Assembly (NCBI GenBank): GCA_964609375.1
Contig: CAZSSA010000055.1
Coordinates: 1 to 16,394, forward strand
Length of the DNA stretch: 16,394 bases
Reading direction: 5' to 3'
Origin: CAZDUS01 sp964609375
GTDB taxonomy: Bacteria > Verrucomicrobiota > Kiritimatiellia > CAIKKV01 > CAITUY01
Each line of letters opens with the position of its first letter. The stretch's first letter is position 1. The translations under genes and the position numbers were made by a program. This document shows, piece after piece, positions 1 through 7,423 of the stretch. The notes under the pieces are model-generated. The model did no database searches. It had not been told where the DNA came from and saw only the letters and a list, made by a program, of their open reading frames with translations.

Positions 1-1
1 T

Positions 2-52
2 GGTGGCAATTTGACGGTGAAGCAGTTCTTCGACAGTCTCGTTGGGGGATGA
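2..52 (+). CDS. Possible 3' end of a + strand gene cut by the window edge
   Basis: Frame 2 from the left edge is open for 16 codons, reads GGNLTVKQFFDSLVGG and stops at TGA (50-52). The other two + frames stop at TGA too (64-66 and 10-12), so an open frame this short has little statistical weight. The composition is protein-like, with alternating hydrophobic and charged residues, and it would converge on the mannosidase gene. Function cannot be inferred. It may equally be non-coding. Confidence 0.25.
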   Translation, partial: GGNLTVKQFFDSLVGG

Positions 53-95
53 AACTGCAGAGATGATGGACAGGAATTAATTCAATGTGTGAAGG

Positions 96-108
96 GGCGC
101 TACGCGCC
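96..108. other. Small GC-rich hairpin downstream of the mannosidase gene
   Basis: GGCGC (96-100) and GCGCC (104-108) form a perfect 5-bp stem with a 3-nt TAC loop, 10 bp beyond the mannosidase stop codon. No T-run follows on either strand, so it is not a canonical intrinsic terminator. It could still halt transcription or protect the 3' end of the mannosidase mRNA. That role is inference. Confidence 0.3.
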
Positions 109-117
109 GCGACTGTC

Positions 118-3100
118 TCAAGGGAAAGTTGCGAAGGACAGCCGGACCGTCTTGATCTCGAACGGCCGGAATGACAGGCGCAAGGTTCCCCGGCGGACCG
201 GCAGATTTACGGGATGCTCCTCCAGCATGTCAGTGACATAGGCCTTCTTCACAGGCAGGGTTGTTTCAAGAATGCAGGCTGTCGCTGCGCGCTTGGACTC
301 GTACAGGCGAACCACGACGTCCCCGGAGCCGTCCACGGCTGGCTTCACCGTTTCGATGACGATGTTCGGGGCGTCCACCGACATCAGCGACGCGGTTCCG
401 GCGGCTCCGGGCAGGAGCGTGGGCTGGACGTTGAGCTCATATCCTTCGCGCACCACGTCGCACTCCATGAACGACCCGTTCCAGAAGTACAGGGCATAGG
501 TGAAGACCTGTTCGCCCTGGTCGGCATGCATGTCGGGGGCTTGCGGGGCGCGCAGGAGCGTCAGGTTGATGCTGCCGCCCGCGACATCCACGCCATACTT
601 GCAGTCGTTCAGGACGGCGAATCCGCGGTTTGATTCGGTCACGGCGGTCCATTTCTGGTTGGGCACCTCGAAACGGTCGGCGTCGAACGGGCGGGAACTG
701 TGGTTCGGGCGCCGCAGATGGCCGAACTGGATCTCGTGCAGGGCGTCGTCGGAATGGATGGTAGAGGGGAAGTTGACCTTGAGCAGCTTGTGCGATTCCG
801 CCCACTGGATCCGGGTGTGGAACTCGATGCGGCGGCTGCCGCGGCGCAGGCGGATTTCCTGGGTCATTTCCGACTGGTTCAGCTTGCGCCGCACGCGAAG
901 GATGCCGACGAGCGGGCCGGTGGCGACGACTTCCACCACGGCGGGTTCCTTCAAGGGGATCGGCTTGAATTCGTAGGTTGAGTCTATATCCCACGCATCG
1001 TAGTCGCGGGGGATATCCTGGTAGAGGCGGAAACTGTTCATGGGTGTCACCGCGAGTTCGCGGCCTGTCGCCTTGTCCAGCAGGCTGGAGATTTCGCCGC
1101 GCGTGTTCAGGGTCGCGCGGAGGTGTTCGTTTTCCAGCCGGGTCGTTGTGACGGCCAGTGTGTTGGCGGCGGGCGGGGCCGCGGGCGCGCGGACCAGCGT
1201 GGTCCATCCGCAAGCGGGCACGCAGGCTTCCGCATAGGTGGTGGATCCGACCTTCTGGGTGGGAACGGGCTGGCCGTCGCCTTCGGCGCCACGGAACGCG
1301 GCAGGGAGGGGGACGAGGGCATTCCGTTCCCACGAGAGGCTGTTGAAGACCGTGATGGCGCCGGCTTGTTTGCGGAGGAAGCGGGAGGCGGCGGCTTCCG
1401 CGGTGGAGCGGGCGGTGTCCAGCACCAAGGCGTAGAGCGCCTCGGCCTCCTGGTACACGCGTTCGATGGAAGAGCCGGGAATGATGTCGTGGAACTGGTT
1501 CAGCAGCAGATCCCGCCATGCAACATCCATGGTTCTGGCCGGGTAGCGGAAGTGTTTGAGAACGGCGGCCGCGGCGCCCCACAGTTCCGCGTCCCGCAAC
1601 GCGAATTCGCAGAACCGGTTGCCGCGCTTGGTGCGGGCCTGGCTGGTGTAGGTGCCGCGATGACACTGGTAGTAGAGTTCCCCGACGTAGACCGGCCAGT
1701 CCTTGCGGCGTCTTGACTCGATCTCGAAGAACTTGAGCGGGGACGCGATTTCGGCGCGGGGAACGCCCTCGAGATCGCGGGTGCGCCGGAGGAATTCCAG
1801 ATGGTCCCGGGTGGGGCCGCCGCCGCCGTCGCCCCATCCGAACGGGACGATACGGCTGATCAACCCGTCCTTCTGGACGCGCTCGTTCCAACGCCTGCAC
1901 AGCGCCGACGGCCGGGTCTCGGAGTTGTAGTCGTTGTGGATGTGGCTGAAGATGCGGGTGCCGTCAATGCCTTCCCACCAGAAGGTATTGTGCGGGAACG
2001 GGTCGCTGTTGTTGTAGTTCCAGAAGATTTTCTGCGTGGAAAAGTACTGGATGCCGCAGCCGGCCATGATCTGGGGCAAGGCGCCGGAGTAGCCGAAGAC
2101 GTCCGGGAGCCACATCAGGCGCGATTCCAAGCCGAATTCCTCCTTGAAGAACCGCTTGCCGTGGAGGAACTGGCGGATCAGGCTTTCGCCGCCGGTGATG
2201 TTGGTGTCCGGTTCGACCCACATGCCGCCTTCGGGGATCCACTGTCCGCGGCGGACGGCGGCGCGGATGCGGGCGTAGAGTCCGGGATAGAGCCGCTTCG
2301 TCATGGTGTAGAGATGCGGCTGGCTCTGGAGGAACTTGAACTCCGGGTACTCCTCCATGAGGGCGAGCTGGGTGGCAAAGGTGCGGGCGCACTTGCGTTC
2401 CGTTTCGGCGAGGGGCCAGAGCCATGCCACGTCAATGTGCGAATGGCCGAAGCAGTACAGGCGGGGTGCGGTGGAGCCGTTGCGGCAGGCGAGCAGGGGG
2501 CGGAGGCGCTTGCGGGCGGCGCGGAAGGAGGCGATGGCCTCGTCCCACGGCAGCTCCGGATCGGCGATGAGGGTGAAGTCGCGCAACCCCTCGTCAATCT
2601 CCGACACGCGCAGATGGTCGGCGGGAAGGTTGTCGCGGGTTTCTCGAAGGGTTGTGACGTCGATCCAGAGCTGGTAGGCGTCCTCCTCCCAGAGGCCGAT
2701 ACTGCTGGCGGGGACAACCTGTTGGGTGGCGGGGGATTCGGGGATCTTGACGGTGCCATGCAGCACCGGTCCGCCTTCCCAGGCGAAAGGGTGGCCGGCG
2801 TAGGCCTCCATGAGTATCCGGAAGGTTTCGCCGGGTTTTGCGTTGCGGGTCATGGTGATGAACGGATGGCAACGGTCACGAGCGCCAGCTTCCCGCCCGT
2901 TGACCAACACGCGTGCCTCCGCCCCCAGCAGGCCGACGCCGTCGGTTCCCGGCGTACCGAAAAAGAAAACCACGCGCCGGCCGCGGGCGGACGGCGGGAT
3001 CCGGACGGCGGTCCGGAACCAGGCGTACTCCCATTTGGCGCCCCAGGGGGTTCCAGGCGGCATGGCTTTGAACCGCATCCGTGCGGCCTCGGTTGGCGAC

Positions 3101-3216
3101 AACTGCCGGTCGGTCACAAATCCCTCGACGGACACCGTATCGAGTTTACGAAACACGAAGGACGGCAGACTCTTTTGCCATTGTTCCACTCTCGCCAGCC
3201 ATTCCGCGGTCAACAT
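118..3216 (-). CDS. Alpha-mannosidase, glycoside hydrolase family 38
   Basis: This 1032-residue protein should hydrolyse terminal alpha-linked mannose from oligosaccharides by the retaining, Zn-dependent GH38 mechanism. Residues about 1-240 form the N-terminal beta-rich region usual in bacterial GH38 enzymes. The catalytic barrel begins near residue 252 with GHSHIDVAWLW, in which H260 and D262 match the first two zinc ligands. D372 in WLPDVFGYSG matches the catalytic nucleophile, and H576 in NQFHDIIPG matches the last zinc-ligand histidine. A glycine-rich PFGWGDGGGG segment lies at 458-467. The GH38 middle and C-terminal beta domains follow, to residue 1032. Length is normal for the family. 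No signal peptide is visible, so it probably acts in the cytoplasm on imported oligosaccharides. The ATG at 3216 is preceded by AAAGGAA at good spacing. It has no sugar-uptake neighbours here and is transcribed away from the B12 unit. Substrate linkage (alpha-1,2, 1,3 or 1,6) cannot be read from sequence. Confidence 0.93.
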   Translation of the reverse strand: MLTAEWLARVEQWQKSLPSFVFRKLDTVSVEGFVTDRQLSPTEAARMRFKAMPPGTPWGAKWEYAWFRTAVRIPPSARGRRVVFFFGTPGTDGVGLLGAEARVLVNGREAGARDRCHPFITMTRNAKPGETFRILMEAYAGHPFAWEGGPVLHGTVKIPESPATQQVVPASSIGLWEEDAYQLWIDVTTLRETRDNLPADHLRVSEIDEGLRDFTLIADPELPWDEAIASFRAARKRLRPLLACRNGSTAPRLYCFGHSHIDVAWLWPLAETERKCARTFATQLALMEEYPEFKFLQSQPHLYTMTKRLYPGLYARIRAAVRRGQWIPEGGMWVEPDTNITGGESLIRQFLHGKRFFKEEFGLESRLMWLPDVFGYSGALPQIMAGCGIQYFSTQKIFWNYNNSDPFPHNTFWWEGIDGTRIFSHIHNDYNSETRPSALCRRWNERVQKDGLISRIVPFGWGDGGGGPTRDHLEFLRRTRDLEGVPRAEIASPLKFFEIESRRRKDWPVYVGELYYQCHRGTYTSQARTKRGNRFCEFALRDAELWGAAAAVLKHFRYPARTMDVAWRDLLLNQFHDIIPGSSIERVYQEAEALYALVLDTARSTAEAAASRFLRKQAGAITVFNSLSWERNALVPLPAAFRGAEGDGQPVPTQKVGSTTYAEACVPACGWTTLVRAPAAPPAANTLAVTTTRLENEHLRATLNTRGEISSLLDKATGRELAVTPMNSFRLYQDIPRDYDAWDIDSTYEFKPIPLKEPAVVEVVATGPLVGILRVRRKLNQSEMTQEIRLRRGSRRIEFHTRIQWAESHKLLKVNFPSTIHSDDALHEIQFGHLRRPNHSSRPFDADRFEVPNQKWTAVTESNRGFAVLNDCKYGVDVAGGSINLTLLRAPQAPDMHADQGEQVFTYALYFWNGSFMECDVVREGYELNVQPTLLPGAAGTASLMSVDAPNIVIETVKPAVDGSGDVVVRLYESKRAATACILETTLPVKKAYVTDMLEEHPVNLPVRRGTLRLSFRPFEIKTVRLSFATFP

Positions 3217-3324
3217 GAAAGGTTCCTTTCCATAAGGATCTTGTCAGGAAATGGGGAGACAGTAGGAGAGCAAGACTGGCCTTACAAGCAAAAACCCGAC
3301 GGGGGATGGGGCTCCAGATGGGGC

Positions 3325-3352
3325 TTGTCTTGTGATTTTGCTGTGCTATTGT
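3325..3352 (+). promoter_or_regulatory. Putative sigma-70-type promoter for the B12 riboswitch unit
   Basis: TTGTCT (3325-3330) and TATTGT (3347-3352) are separated by 16 bp. Each matches 4 of 6 consensus bases, and a TG one base upstream of the -10 gives an extended -10 (TGCTATTGT). A start near 3359 would place the aptamer at the very 5' end of the transcript, as expected. The call rests on position plus a moderate match. No promoter for the divergent mannosidase gene could be picked out in 3217-3324. Confidence 0.4.
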
Positions 3353-3370
3353 GTGGGCAGTTCTTTGGCA

Positions 3371-3520
3371 ACCAGAAGTCGTGAAGCAAGAACGGAAGTC
3401 CGTGAAAATCGGATGCGGTCGCGCCGCTGTAACCGGATACGAAGCCCAAGGGCCACTCCCACTGAAAGGCGGGGGGAAGGCTGGGTGGTAGGTTTGAAGC
3501 CGGAAGCCAGAAGACGTTTT
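3371..3520 (+). promoter_or_regulatory. Cobalamin (B12) riboswitch aptamer
   Basis: The conserved cobalamin-aptamer landmarks occur in order. They are GGAAGTCCGTGAAAATC near 3394, GCGGTCGCGCCGCTGTAACC (3415-3434, holding the conserved CTGTAA core), ACGAAGCCC (3439-3447), GGCCACT (3451-3457), GGGGGAAGGC (3472-3481), GTGGTAGG (3485-3492) and the B12 box CGGAAGCCAGAAGAC (3501-3515). This family binds adenosyl- or methylcobalamin in nascent mRNA and usually lowers expression of B12 uptake or synthesis genes. It lies about 310 bp upstream of a BtuB-like receptor gene on the same strand, which agrees. The exact 5' boundary and P1 pairing are uncertain from reading alone. Confidence 0.93.
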
Positions 3521-3563
3521 GTTTCATGTTCATTAAACGGGAGGGATTGATCCCGCCTCGTTA

Positions 3564-3625
3564 CTCTTTCGCGACGGAAGAGAAGGTGAGACGTTTTCCA
3601 TTTCAGAATCAGACCTTCGATTTCC
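3564..3625 (+). promoter_or_regulatory. Candidate antiterminator of the B12 riboswitch expression platform
   Basis: Two mutually exclusive pairings are visible. CTCTTTC (3564-3570) can pair with GGAAGAG (3576-3582) over a 5-nt loop, with one G.U pair. Alternatively GGAA (3576-3579) plus GAAGGT (3582-3587) can pair with TTCC (3622-3625) plus ACCTTC (3613-3618). The second pairing makes a 10-bp interrupted helix that consumes the 5' arm of the downstream terminator. This is the expected arrangement for B12-controlled transcription attenuation. Which form is favoured by ligand is inferred from the family, not shown. Confidence 0.5.
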
Positions 3626-3653
3626 CTGGCGGGGATCGAAGGTTTTTTGTTTT
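3613..3653 (+). terminator. Intrinsic terminator in the B12 leader
   Basis: ACCTTCGAT (3613-3621) and ATCGAAGGT (3635-3643) form a perfect 9-bp stem. The inner bases TTCC and GGGG extend it with two G.U and two G-C pairs around a short loop. The run TTTTTTGTTTT follows immediately (3643-3653). It sits about 95 nt after the aptamer and about 175 nt before the receptor start codon, so it is best read as the regulated attenuator of the riboswitch. Confidence 0.85.
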
Positions 3654-3829
3654 GGGGCGTCGAAAGAGCGTTGGTCTTGCGAGAACACGACTGAAGGGAG
3701 CGGGAGACGGGAGGGGAGTGGGGTCGTCGTCAGAAGACAGAAGACCGAATGAATTCGGATAAACTTCTGGATGATGAATACGGACTCCACCGTCGTAACA
3801 ACAGCAAGCATGGAGAAAGGTGACAGAGA
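3654..3829 (+). other. Distal leader between attenuator and receptor gene
   Basis: This 176-bp untranslated stretch is purine-rich and contains no convincing gene. A 6-bp perfect hairpin CCGAAT-GA-ATTCGG lies at 3745-3758. CAGAAG (3731-3736) and CTTCTG (3764-3769) could form an outer stem around it. The start codon at 3830 is preceded by AAAGGTGA, a good ribosome binding site. Any role of the distal hairpin is unknown. Confidence 0.4.
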
Positions 3830-5701
3830 ATGAAAAAGAGGCAAGGTGTGGTGGTGATGGCGGTGGTATTGGCGGGCGGGTTGGCGATGGGAGAAACGAA
3901 TGTGGCTGTGTCCACATCGAAACCCATTGTGGTGACGGCGACCCGTGTGGCCGTGCCAGCGAATACGGTGGGTAGTTCCATGACGGTGGTGGATAGCGCC
4001 CAACTGCGTGAACGGCAGTGTGTTTCGATTGTGGACGCGCTGCGCGGGGTGCCGGGGATGGATGTGAACCAGAGCGGTGGACGCGGCGGGATTGCGTCGG
4101 GGTATATCCGGGGATCGCAGTCGGAGCAGATTCTGGTGCTGGTGGATGGGGTGGAATTGAACGATCCCGTCAAGCCGGGCCGGGGTGTGGACCTCTCGGA
4201 AATTCCGATTGAGAATGTTGACCGGATCGAGGTGTTGCGCGGGCCGCAGAGTACGCTGTATGGCGCGGATGCGATCGGAGGGGTGGTCAATATCATCACC
4301 AAGAAGGGAAAGGGGCCGGTCGGTGGAAATGTGAAGGTCGAGGGCGGTTCGTTCAATACCTGGAACGAGAGCCTGGAAGTGCGCGGCGGCAACGAGCGGG
4401 GAAATTTTTCCGTGGGCGCGTCGCGGGAGGATTCCGATGGAATATCCAGTGCGAGCGAAAAGAATGGCAACACGGAAAAGGATGGGTATGACCGCACCGA
4501 GTTGTCCGGGCGGTTCGGCTGGACACCGGCGGAGGAGTTCGGGGCTGATGCGGTGGTGCGGTGGAGCCGGTCCAACAGCGACTATGACGGGTTTGAGAAC
4601 GGACTGCCGGTGGACTCGGATGATCGCGCCGAACAGGAACGGTTGTTGGTCAGCGGCAACGGGCGGCTGGAGTTGTTCGATGGTGTGTGGCGGCAACGAG
4701 TGGGTGGAGCGCTGGTGGATCATCAGCGTGACGACTTCAGCAGCATGGGGAGTTCCTCGTTTGACAGCCAGTTGGCGAAGGTGGATTGGCAGCATGATCT
4801 CTATCTGGGAGAGAACAATATCCTGACGGCGGGATTGGAGTATGAAGAGGAGAAGGCTGAATCCGTTTACGAGGCGGCGGGGTATATCGACCGGTTTGAC
4901 CAGCATACGGCGCGCAACAAGGCGGCTTATGTGCAGGACTATGTGACGGCAGGTCAGTTCTCCGCCGTGGCGGGGATGCGCGTGGATGACCACAACGCGT
5001 TCGGGTCGGAAAGTACCTGGCGGGTGGCCCCGGTCTATGCGGTGAAGGGAACGGGGACGCGGATCAAGGCATCCTATGGGACGGGATTCAAGGCGCCATC
5101 GCTGTTCCAGTTGTATTCCGTTTATGGCAGTCCTGATGTGGATCCGGAAACCAGTCGTGGCTGGGATGCGGGGGTGGAGCAGGATTTGATGGTCGGGGCG
5201 TTCACGGTGGGGGTCACGTATTTCCACAACGCATTTGAAGACCTGATTAATTATGATTACTCGTTGTCGAAATACAACAATATCGGGGAAGCGGAGGCGC
5301 AGGGAGTGGAGGCGTTTGTGACGGCACGCCCGGTGAAGGATCTGACCGTGCGGGGGTCCTACACCTATACGGAGACGGAGAACAAAGAGACAGGGAAGGT
5401 GTTGGAGCGGCGGCCGCGGAACAAGGCGACGCTGGATGCGACCTATGCGGTTACCGTCAAGGCGCGGGCGACGGCGAGCCTGATGGTCGTTGGCGAGAGT
5501 GCGGATATTGACTTTGCGACTTCCGAGACCGTCACGCTCGATCGTTACCTGCTGGCCACCCTGGCCGCGGAATATGACGTGCGGAACAACGTGACCCTGT
5601 TCGGAAGAGTTGAAAATCTTTTTGATGAGGAGTATGAACAAGTCTTCGGGTATGGAACTCCGGGACGAGCCGGGTATGGCGGCATCAGAATGACATTCTA
5701 A
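3830..5701 (+). CDS. btuB: BtuB-like TonB-dependent outer-membrane corrinoid receptor
   Basis: This 623-residue protein is predicted to bind cobalamin or related corrinoids at the cell surface and bring them into the periplasm using TonB energy. Residues 1-21 form a signal peptide (KKR, then a hydrophobic core ending in AMG). A TonB box reading KPIVVTATR follows at 31-39, as in BtuB. The plug domain spans roughly 45-155 and has the typical segments YIRGSQS, VLVDGVELND, IEVLRGPQSTLYG and GGVVNIITKK. The rest is a beta-barrel ending in FGYGTPGRAGYGGIRMTF, whose terminal phenylalanine is the usual assembly signal. Length is close to the E. coli BtuB precursor (614). The B12 riboswitch upstream is the main argument for corrinoid specificity. 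Without it the family could also carry siderophores or other ligands. ExbB starts 1 bp after the stop codon, so the genes are co-transcribed. Confidence 0.9.
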   Translation: MKKRQGVVVMAVVLAGGLAMGETNVAVSTSKPIVVTATRVAVPANTVGSSMTVVDSAQLRERQCVSIVDALRGVPGMDVNQSGGRGGIASGYIRGSQSEQILVLVDGVELNDPVKPGRGVDLSEIPIENVDRIEVLRGPQSTLYGADAIGGVVNIITKKGKGPVGGNVKVEGGSFNTWNESLEVRGGNERGNFSVGASREDSDGISSASEKNGNTEKDGYDRTELSGRFGWTPAEEFGADAVVRWSRSNSDYDGFENGLPVDSDDRAEQERLLVSGNGRLELFDGVWRQRVGGALVDHQRDDFSSMGSSSFDSQLAKVDWQHDLYLGENNILTAGLEYEEEKAESVYEAAGYIDRFDQHTARNKAAYVQDYVTAGQFSAVAGMRVDDHNAFGSESTWRVAPVYAVKGTGTRIKASYGTGFKAPSLFQLYSVYGSPDVDPETSRGWDAGVEQDLMVGAFTVGVTYFHNAFEDLINYDYSLSKYNNIGEAEAQGVEAFVTARPVKDLTVRGSYTYTETENKETGKVLERRPRNKATLDATYAVTVKARATASLMVVGESADIDFATSETVTLDRYLLATLAAEYDVRNNVTLFGRVENLFDEEYEQVFGYGTPGRAGYGGIRMTF

Positions 5702-5702
5702 G

Positions 5703-6338
5703 ATGATGAATACAGCGGTGACATTATTCACGAGGGGCGGCCCGGTGATGTGGCCGCTCCTGCTTTGCTCGGTGGTGGCGGTGACGTTCATCATCGAGCG
5801 CGTGCTCTTCTGGTGGCGTGAGCAACGCCGGGAGAGCCGCCCCCTGATTGACCGGTTGTTTGAGCTTACCGAACAGGCTGAGCATGAACAGGCGCTGGCG
5901 TTGACGGCGCAGCAGCCCGATGCGGTGGCGCGGGTCTTGTTGACGGGGTTGGCGCATCGCGAGCACGGGTTGCGCGAGAGCATGGAGGTGGCGGCGGCGG
6001 ATGAGGTGGACCGGATGAAACGGGGGCTGGCCATTCTGGATACGATTGTCACGATGGCGCCGCTGCTGGGAATCCTGGGGACCGTGACGGGGATCATCCG
6101 TTCCTTTGATCTGCTGGGGAGTTCACAGATGGGGGACCCCCGTGCGATCAGTGCGGGAATTGCCGAGGCGCTGATTACCACGGCGGCCGGATTGGTTGTG
6201 TCCCTGCCGACGCTGGTGGCGTTCAACTTTTTTGTCGCGCGTGTCCAGGCGGCGACCAAACGGATTGAGCAGATCGGCACGCAGTTCGAAGTGGCCTATC
6301 GAAGGGGACGTGCCCATGCAGCTAAGCAGCGGGTATGA
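5703..6338 (+). CDS. exbB: ExbB/TolQ-type proton channel subunit
   Basis: This 211-residue inner-membrane protein belongs to the MotA/TolQ/ExbB family. It forms the pentameric proton-channel scaffold that powers TonB. Three membrane segments are visible: about 15-36, 117-136 (MAPLLGILGTVTGII) and 156-178 (ALITTAAGLVVSLPTLVAF). The large cytoplasmic loop lies between the first two. The second and third carry the conserved GTVTG and TTAAGL signatures. The start is ATG 5703, or equally ATG 5706, one base after the receptor stop codon. No strong ribosome site precedes it, so translational coupling is likely. The neighbouring receptor and tonB favour ExbB over TolQ. Confidence 0.9.
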   Translation: MMNTAVTLFTRGGPVMWPLLLCSVVAVTFIIERVLFWWREQRRESRPLIDRLFELTEQAEHEQALALTAQQPDAVARVLLTGLAHREHGLRESMEVAAADEVDRMKRGLAILDTIVTMAPLLGILGTVTGIIRSFDLLGSSQMGDPRAISAGIAEALITTAAGLVVSLPTLVAFNFFVARVQAATKRIEQIGTQFEVAYRRGRAHAAKQRV

Positions 6339-6726
6339 AAACAGGAAGGGGCGCGTGGATATCGTGCCCCTTATCGATGTGATGTTCCTGCTGCTGGTGT
6401 TCTTTATCTACGCCATGGTCCGGATGACGATGGAACGCGGCGTCAAGGTGGCGCTACCGGCCGGTCCAGGCAGGGAGGTGGCGGGCAAGAGCATGGTCAT
6501 TTCGATCACGGCTTCCAATACGCTGGCCATGGAGAACCGGGTGTTGACGTTGGATCAACTGCTGCCGGAGGCGGCGGCCCTGACGCGGTTGTATCCGGGC
6601 CTGCCGGTGCTGATCAAGGGCGACCGGACGGCGGATCTGGGCGTGGCGGTGGAACTGATAGCGCGATTACGCCATCAGGGTATTACGCAGGTGTCGTTTC
6701 TGGTTGAGCCGGATAAAGGCCAGTGA
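6316..6726 (+). CDS. exbD: ExbD/TolR-type energy transducer subunit
   Basis: This 136-residue protein is the partner of ExbB, with one N-terminal membrane helix and a periplasmic domain. The cytoplasmic N-terminus (about 1-16) is followed by VDIVPLIDVMFLLLVFFIYA. D21 in PLIDVMF matches the essential proton-carrying aspartate of ExbD (D25 in E. coli). The periplasmic part ends with LIKGDRTADLGVAVELI and GITQVSFLVEP, typical of the family. I place the start at ATG 6316 because AAGGGG lies just upstream and the membrane helix then sits in register. The frame stays open back to 6196, but that extension is rich in R, W and S and reads as an out-of-frame shadow of exbB. The gene overlaps exbB by 23 bp. 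Confidence 0.9.
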   Translation: MQLSSGYENRKGRVDIVPLIDVMFLLLVFFIYAMVRMTMERGVKVALPAGPGREVAGKSMVISITASNTLAMENRVLTLDQLLPEAAALTRLYPGLPVLIKGDRTADLGVAVELIARLRHQGITQVSFLVEPDKGQ

Positions 6727-7409
6727 AGCGGAATTCCGATCTAACGATTGCATTTGTCCTTGCCGTGCTGTTGCACGGCCTGGCCTTGTTGATGGTTGGA
6801 TTTTTGCCTGACCGGGCTGAACCCAATCCCCTTTTGAGTGACACCATGGGTATGGATGGCCGTCCAGTCGAGATGCGGATACCGGACATGGCGATGGGTG
6901 AGCACGAAGCGGTTTCTGTGGAGAAGGAGGTGTCTGTTGAAGAACGTCCTGTTGCGTTCAGCGATGCCTCCATGCCGGATATACCGGAACATCGATCGAT
7001 GGAATCCCGTGTGCCGCCATCCGACGCGAGGCCGAAAGCGATGGCGAAAGGGGCGGCCCGATGGGTTGATTTACTGCCGGAGCCGACATCAGCCGGAACG
7101 GCTGGCGTCGGAGTTCGTGCCGTCAGCGAGGGGGCGGTGCTTCCTGAATTATCAGGGTTTACGCGTCCGCGGTATCCGTTGGCGGCCCGGCAACGGGGTG
7201 AGGAGGGGCGGGTAACGCTGAGGGTGCGGGTGGATGCGTCGGGTGTGGCAAGGGAGACGAGGTTGACAAAAAGCAGCGGGTATGGAGAGTTGGACCGGAC
7301 GGCCGTGGCCGCGGTGGGCAAGGCCACCTTTCGACCGGCACGAGAGGGTGGGAAAGCGGTTGAGGCGGAATGCGAGCTTGTTTTTGAGTTCCGGCTTGAG
7401 GATCAATAA
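6723..7409 (+). CDS. tonB: TonB energy-transduction protein
   Basis: This 228-residue protein spans the periplasm and passes ExbB/ExbD energy to the receptor's TonB box. One membrane helix lies at about 8-28 and contains H18 (AVLLHGLALL), matching the conserved histidine that contacts ExbB. The periplasmic linker (30-140) is acidic and only moderately rich in proline, lacking the long EP/KP repeats of E. coli TonB. The C-terminal TonB domain (about 143-226) carries RPRYPLAARQRGEEGRVTL, SSGYGELDRTA and ATFRPAREGGKAV. Translation starts at GTG 6723. It overlaps the exbD stop as GTGA, a classic coupling arrangement. With the receptor and motor genes upstream, this is probably a dedicated TonB for this uptake system. 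Confidence 0.88.
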   Translation: MKRNSDLTIAFVLAVLLHGLALLMVGFLPDRAEPNPLLSDTMGMDGRPVEMRIPDMAMGEHEAVSVEKEVSVEERPVAFSDASMPDIPEHRSMESRVPPSDARPKAMAKGAARWVDLLPEPTSAGTAGVGVRAVSEGAVLPELSGFTRPRYPLAARQRGEEGRVTLRVRVDASGVARETRLTKSSGYGELDRTAVAAVGKATFRPAREGGKAVEAECELVFEFRLEDQ

Positions 7410-7423
7410 GGGGAGTTTGTTCC

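Noticed and set aside
74..83. GAATTAATTC palindrome near the left edge.
   Set aside because: A 10-bp AT-rich palindrome alone is not enough to call an operator, and there is no promoter context.
1801..3384. A 527-codon open frame on the plus strand opposite the mannosidase gene.
   Set aside because: It is antisense to a GH38 gene with intact motifs. The translation is G/A/V/E-rich without recognisable motifs, and it runs into the riboswitch region.
3526..3762. A 78-codon frame starting right after the B12 aptamer, a possible leader peptide.
   Set aside because: It runs through the terminator stem and T-tract, has no ribosome site and no peptide pattern. The RNA structures explain the sequence better.
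3533..6280. A 915-codon open frame on the minus strand opposite btuB and exbB.
   Set aside because: It runs antisense to two well-recognised genes, has a biased composition rich in H, R, S and P, and shows no domain pattern. It is a GC-driven shadow frame.
6196..6315. N-terminal extension of exbD by 40 codons.
   Set aside because: The extra segment is an out-of-frame reading of exbB. ATG 6316 has a ribosome site and gives the normal ExbD length.
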